From Candidatus Falkowbacteria bacterium RIFCSPLOWO2_02_FULL_45_15 (lineage in GTDB: Bacteria; Patescibacteriota; Patescibacteriia; Patescibacteriales; XYC2-FULL-47-12): a stretch of 5,943 bases of DNA. Of the stretch, positions 5,299 through 5,943 are shown piece by piece. Location of the stretch: NCBI GenBank assembly GCA_001777995.1, contig MFFV01000033.1, forward strand, positions 1 through 5,943, written 5' to 3'. A program made the translations under genes and the position numbers. Each line of letters starts with the position of its first letter. Within the stretch, counting starts at the first letter, position 1. The notes beneath the pieces are model-generated. The model saw only the letters and a program-made list of their open reading frames with translations, made no database searches and was not told the origin of the DNA.

Positions 5299-5943
5299 TT
5301 ATAACCAACGGGCGGAAAGTAAAATGACGAATAAACAAACTACGCCTACCGTTAAATACCAGCGCGCTACTTTTTTTTCCAATTTATCCAAAAAATTCGC
5401 TAAAGACAAGTTAATGACGGCGTAGTAAATAATCGCTAAAGACAAGCCGCTGATAAAATGAGACACGGGGAAAAACGATATGGCCCAAAAATATTCCGCC
5501 ATCAAGACGCTGATCAAAATGGAAGCGAACAAATTCTGGCGCTCCTCTATTTTATTAATCCAAAAAAATTGATAAGTTAAAACGGCCGTGGCCGCAATGA
5601 CTATTAAAGCTAAATGCCAGAGCTTTAAATTAAGCAAATTAATGAATCCGTAGGCGCTGATGCCTAAACCAAGGTAGCTGATGATGTTAAAATAAGACGA
5701 AGTCTGCTCCAGACTCAACGGCGTATAACTCGTGATGCGGCATAAAAAATAATAAAAATAAGAAACGAAGTAATAACTCGCCACGCTAATTAAAACGATG
5801 ACTGCTTGCCTGCCCCAGTAGTTGCTTAAAAAAAGCAGGAACGCCGTGGTCAGGCTGACTAAACTAAGCCCCGGCGTTGCGAGCAGCCAAAAATCCTTAT
5901 CTTTAATCCGCCACTTGTTCAATTTTAATAAAAGAGCAAAAAA
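5299..5943 (-). CDS. polytopic membrane protein of unknown function, probably 5'-partial at the window edge
   Basis: I do not recognise the family. The frame is almost wholly hydrophobic. Numbering from the TTG at 5922 (207 residues), about seven membrane segments can be seen at roughly 12-33, 38-61, 78-98, 101-120, 131-149, 155-176 and 187-204. Short basic or polar links such as NKIEERQN (123-130) and DKLEKKVARW (179-188) separate some of them. No catalytic motif is evident. The start is unsettled: 5922 is a TTG without a Shine-Dalgarno sequence, and the frame stays open through seven more codons to the window edge, so the true start is probably outside. It ends with TAA 25 bp before the PDZ gene and is likely co-transcribed with it. 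An envelope role linked to that anchored PDZ protein is only a guess from adjacency. Confidence 0.75.
   Translation of the reverse strand, partial: FFALLLKLNKWRIKDKDFWLLATPGLSLVSLTTAFLLFLSNYWGRQAVIVLISVASYYFVSYFYYFLCRITSYTPLSLEQTSSYFNIISYLGLGISAYGFINLLNLKLWHLALIVIAATAVLTYQFFWINKIEERQNLFASILISVLMAEYFWAISFFPVSHFISGLSLAIIYYAVINLSLANFLDKLEKKVARWYLTVGVVCLFVILLSARWL

Noticed and set aside
108..5301. Alternative genetic code, suggested by all six stops being TAA or TAG
   Set aside because: Six stops are too few to judge, and the conserved glycine and tryptophan positions of Pgk and enolase are read correctly with the standard code without any in-frame TGA.

Overview
The window looks like a piece of a Candidate Phyla Radiation (Patescibacteria, Parcubacteria-like) genome. 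This is inferred from gene style and repeat style, not from a search. The signs are compact single-strand gene packing, short 7-bp-periodic repeats between genes, a RAYT-type transposase with the 'DHxxLLLQP' and 'WQKSYYDH' signatures I associate with that group, and small membrane and PDZ proteins of uncertain role. The reading frames fit the standard bacterial code: no in-frame TGA interrupts the conserved genes, and all six stops are TAA or TAG.

All six genes lie on the minus strand, so transcription runs from right to left. From the right edge they are: a polytopic membrane protein, probably cut by the window edge (5299-5943); a membrane-anchored HtrA-like protein with a PDZ domain and no recognisable catalytic triad (4161-5273); a RAYT/IS200-like Y1 transposase whose HUH motif reads H-I-N (3579-4145); phosphoglycerate kinase (2316-3485); a membrane-anchored SIMPL-domain protein (1470-2222); and enolase (108-1373). 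The first three are spaced 25 and 15 bp apart, which suits co-transcription. A fresh extended -10 promoter precedes pgk. pgk, the SIMPL gene and eno are each separated by about 95 bp.

Functionally, pgk and eno are two lower-glycolysis enzymes, with an envelope-type SIMPL gene between them. The transposase gene is clearly AT-richer than its neighbours (about 33% GC by hand count over 3601-4140), and a REP-like hairpin sits at its 3' side, just upstream of the pgk promoter.

The most unusual material is repeat-related. A perfect 30-bp palindrome lies inside the transposase coding sequence. A tandem 7-bp repeat of the intergenic type lies inside enolase, just before an active-site segment, where it encodes a repeated YSLP. 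Another heptad array supplies the enolase stop codon. A GC-rich hairpin lies between pgk and the SIMPL gene and creates a spurious GTG start. I see no CRISPR array, RNA gene or defence system, and no clearly new multi-gene system. The other long open frames on either strand overlap these conserved genes and look like shadows.
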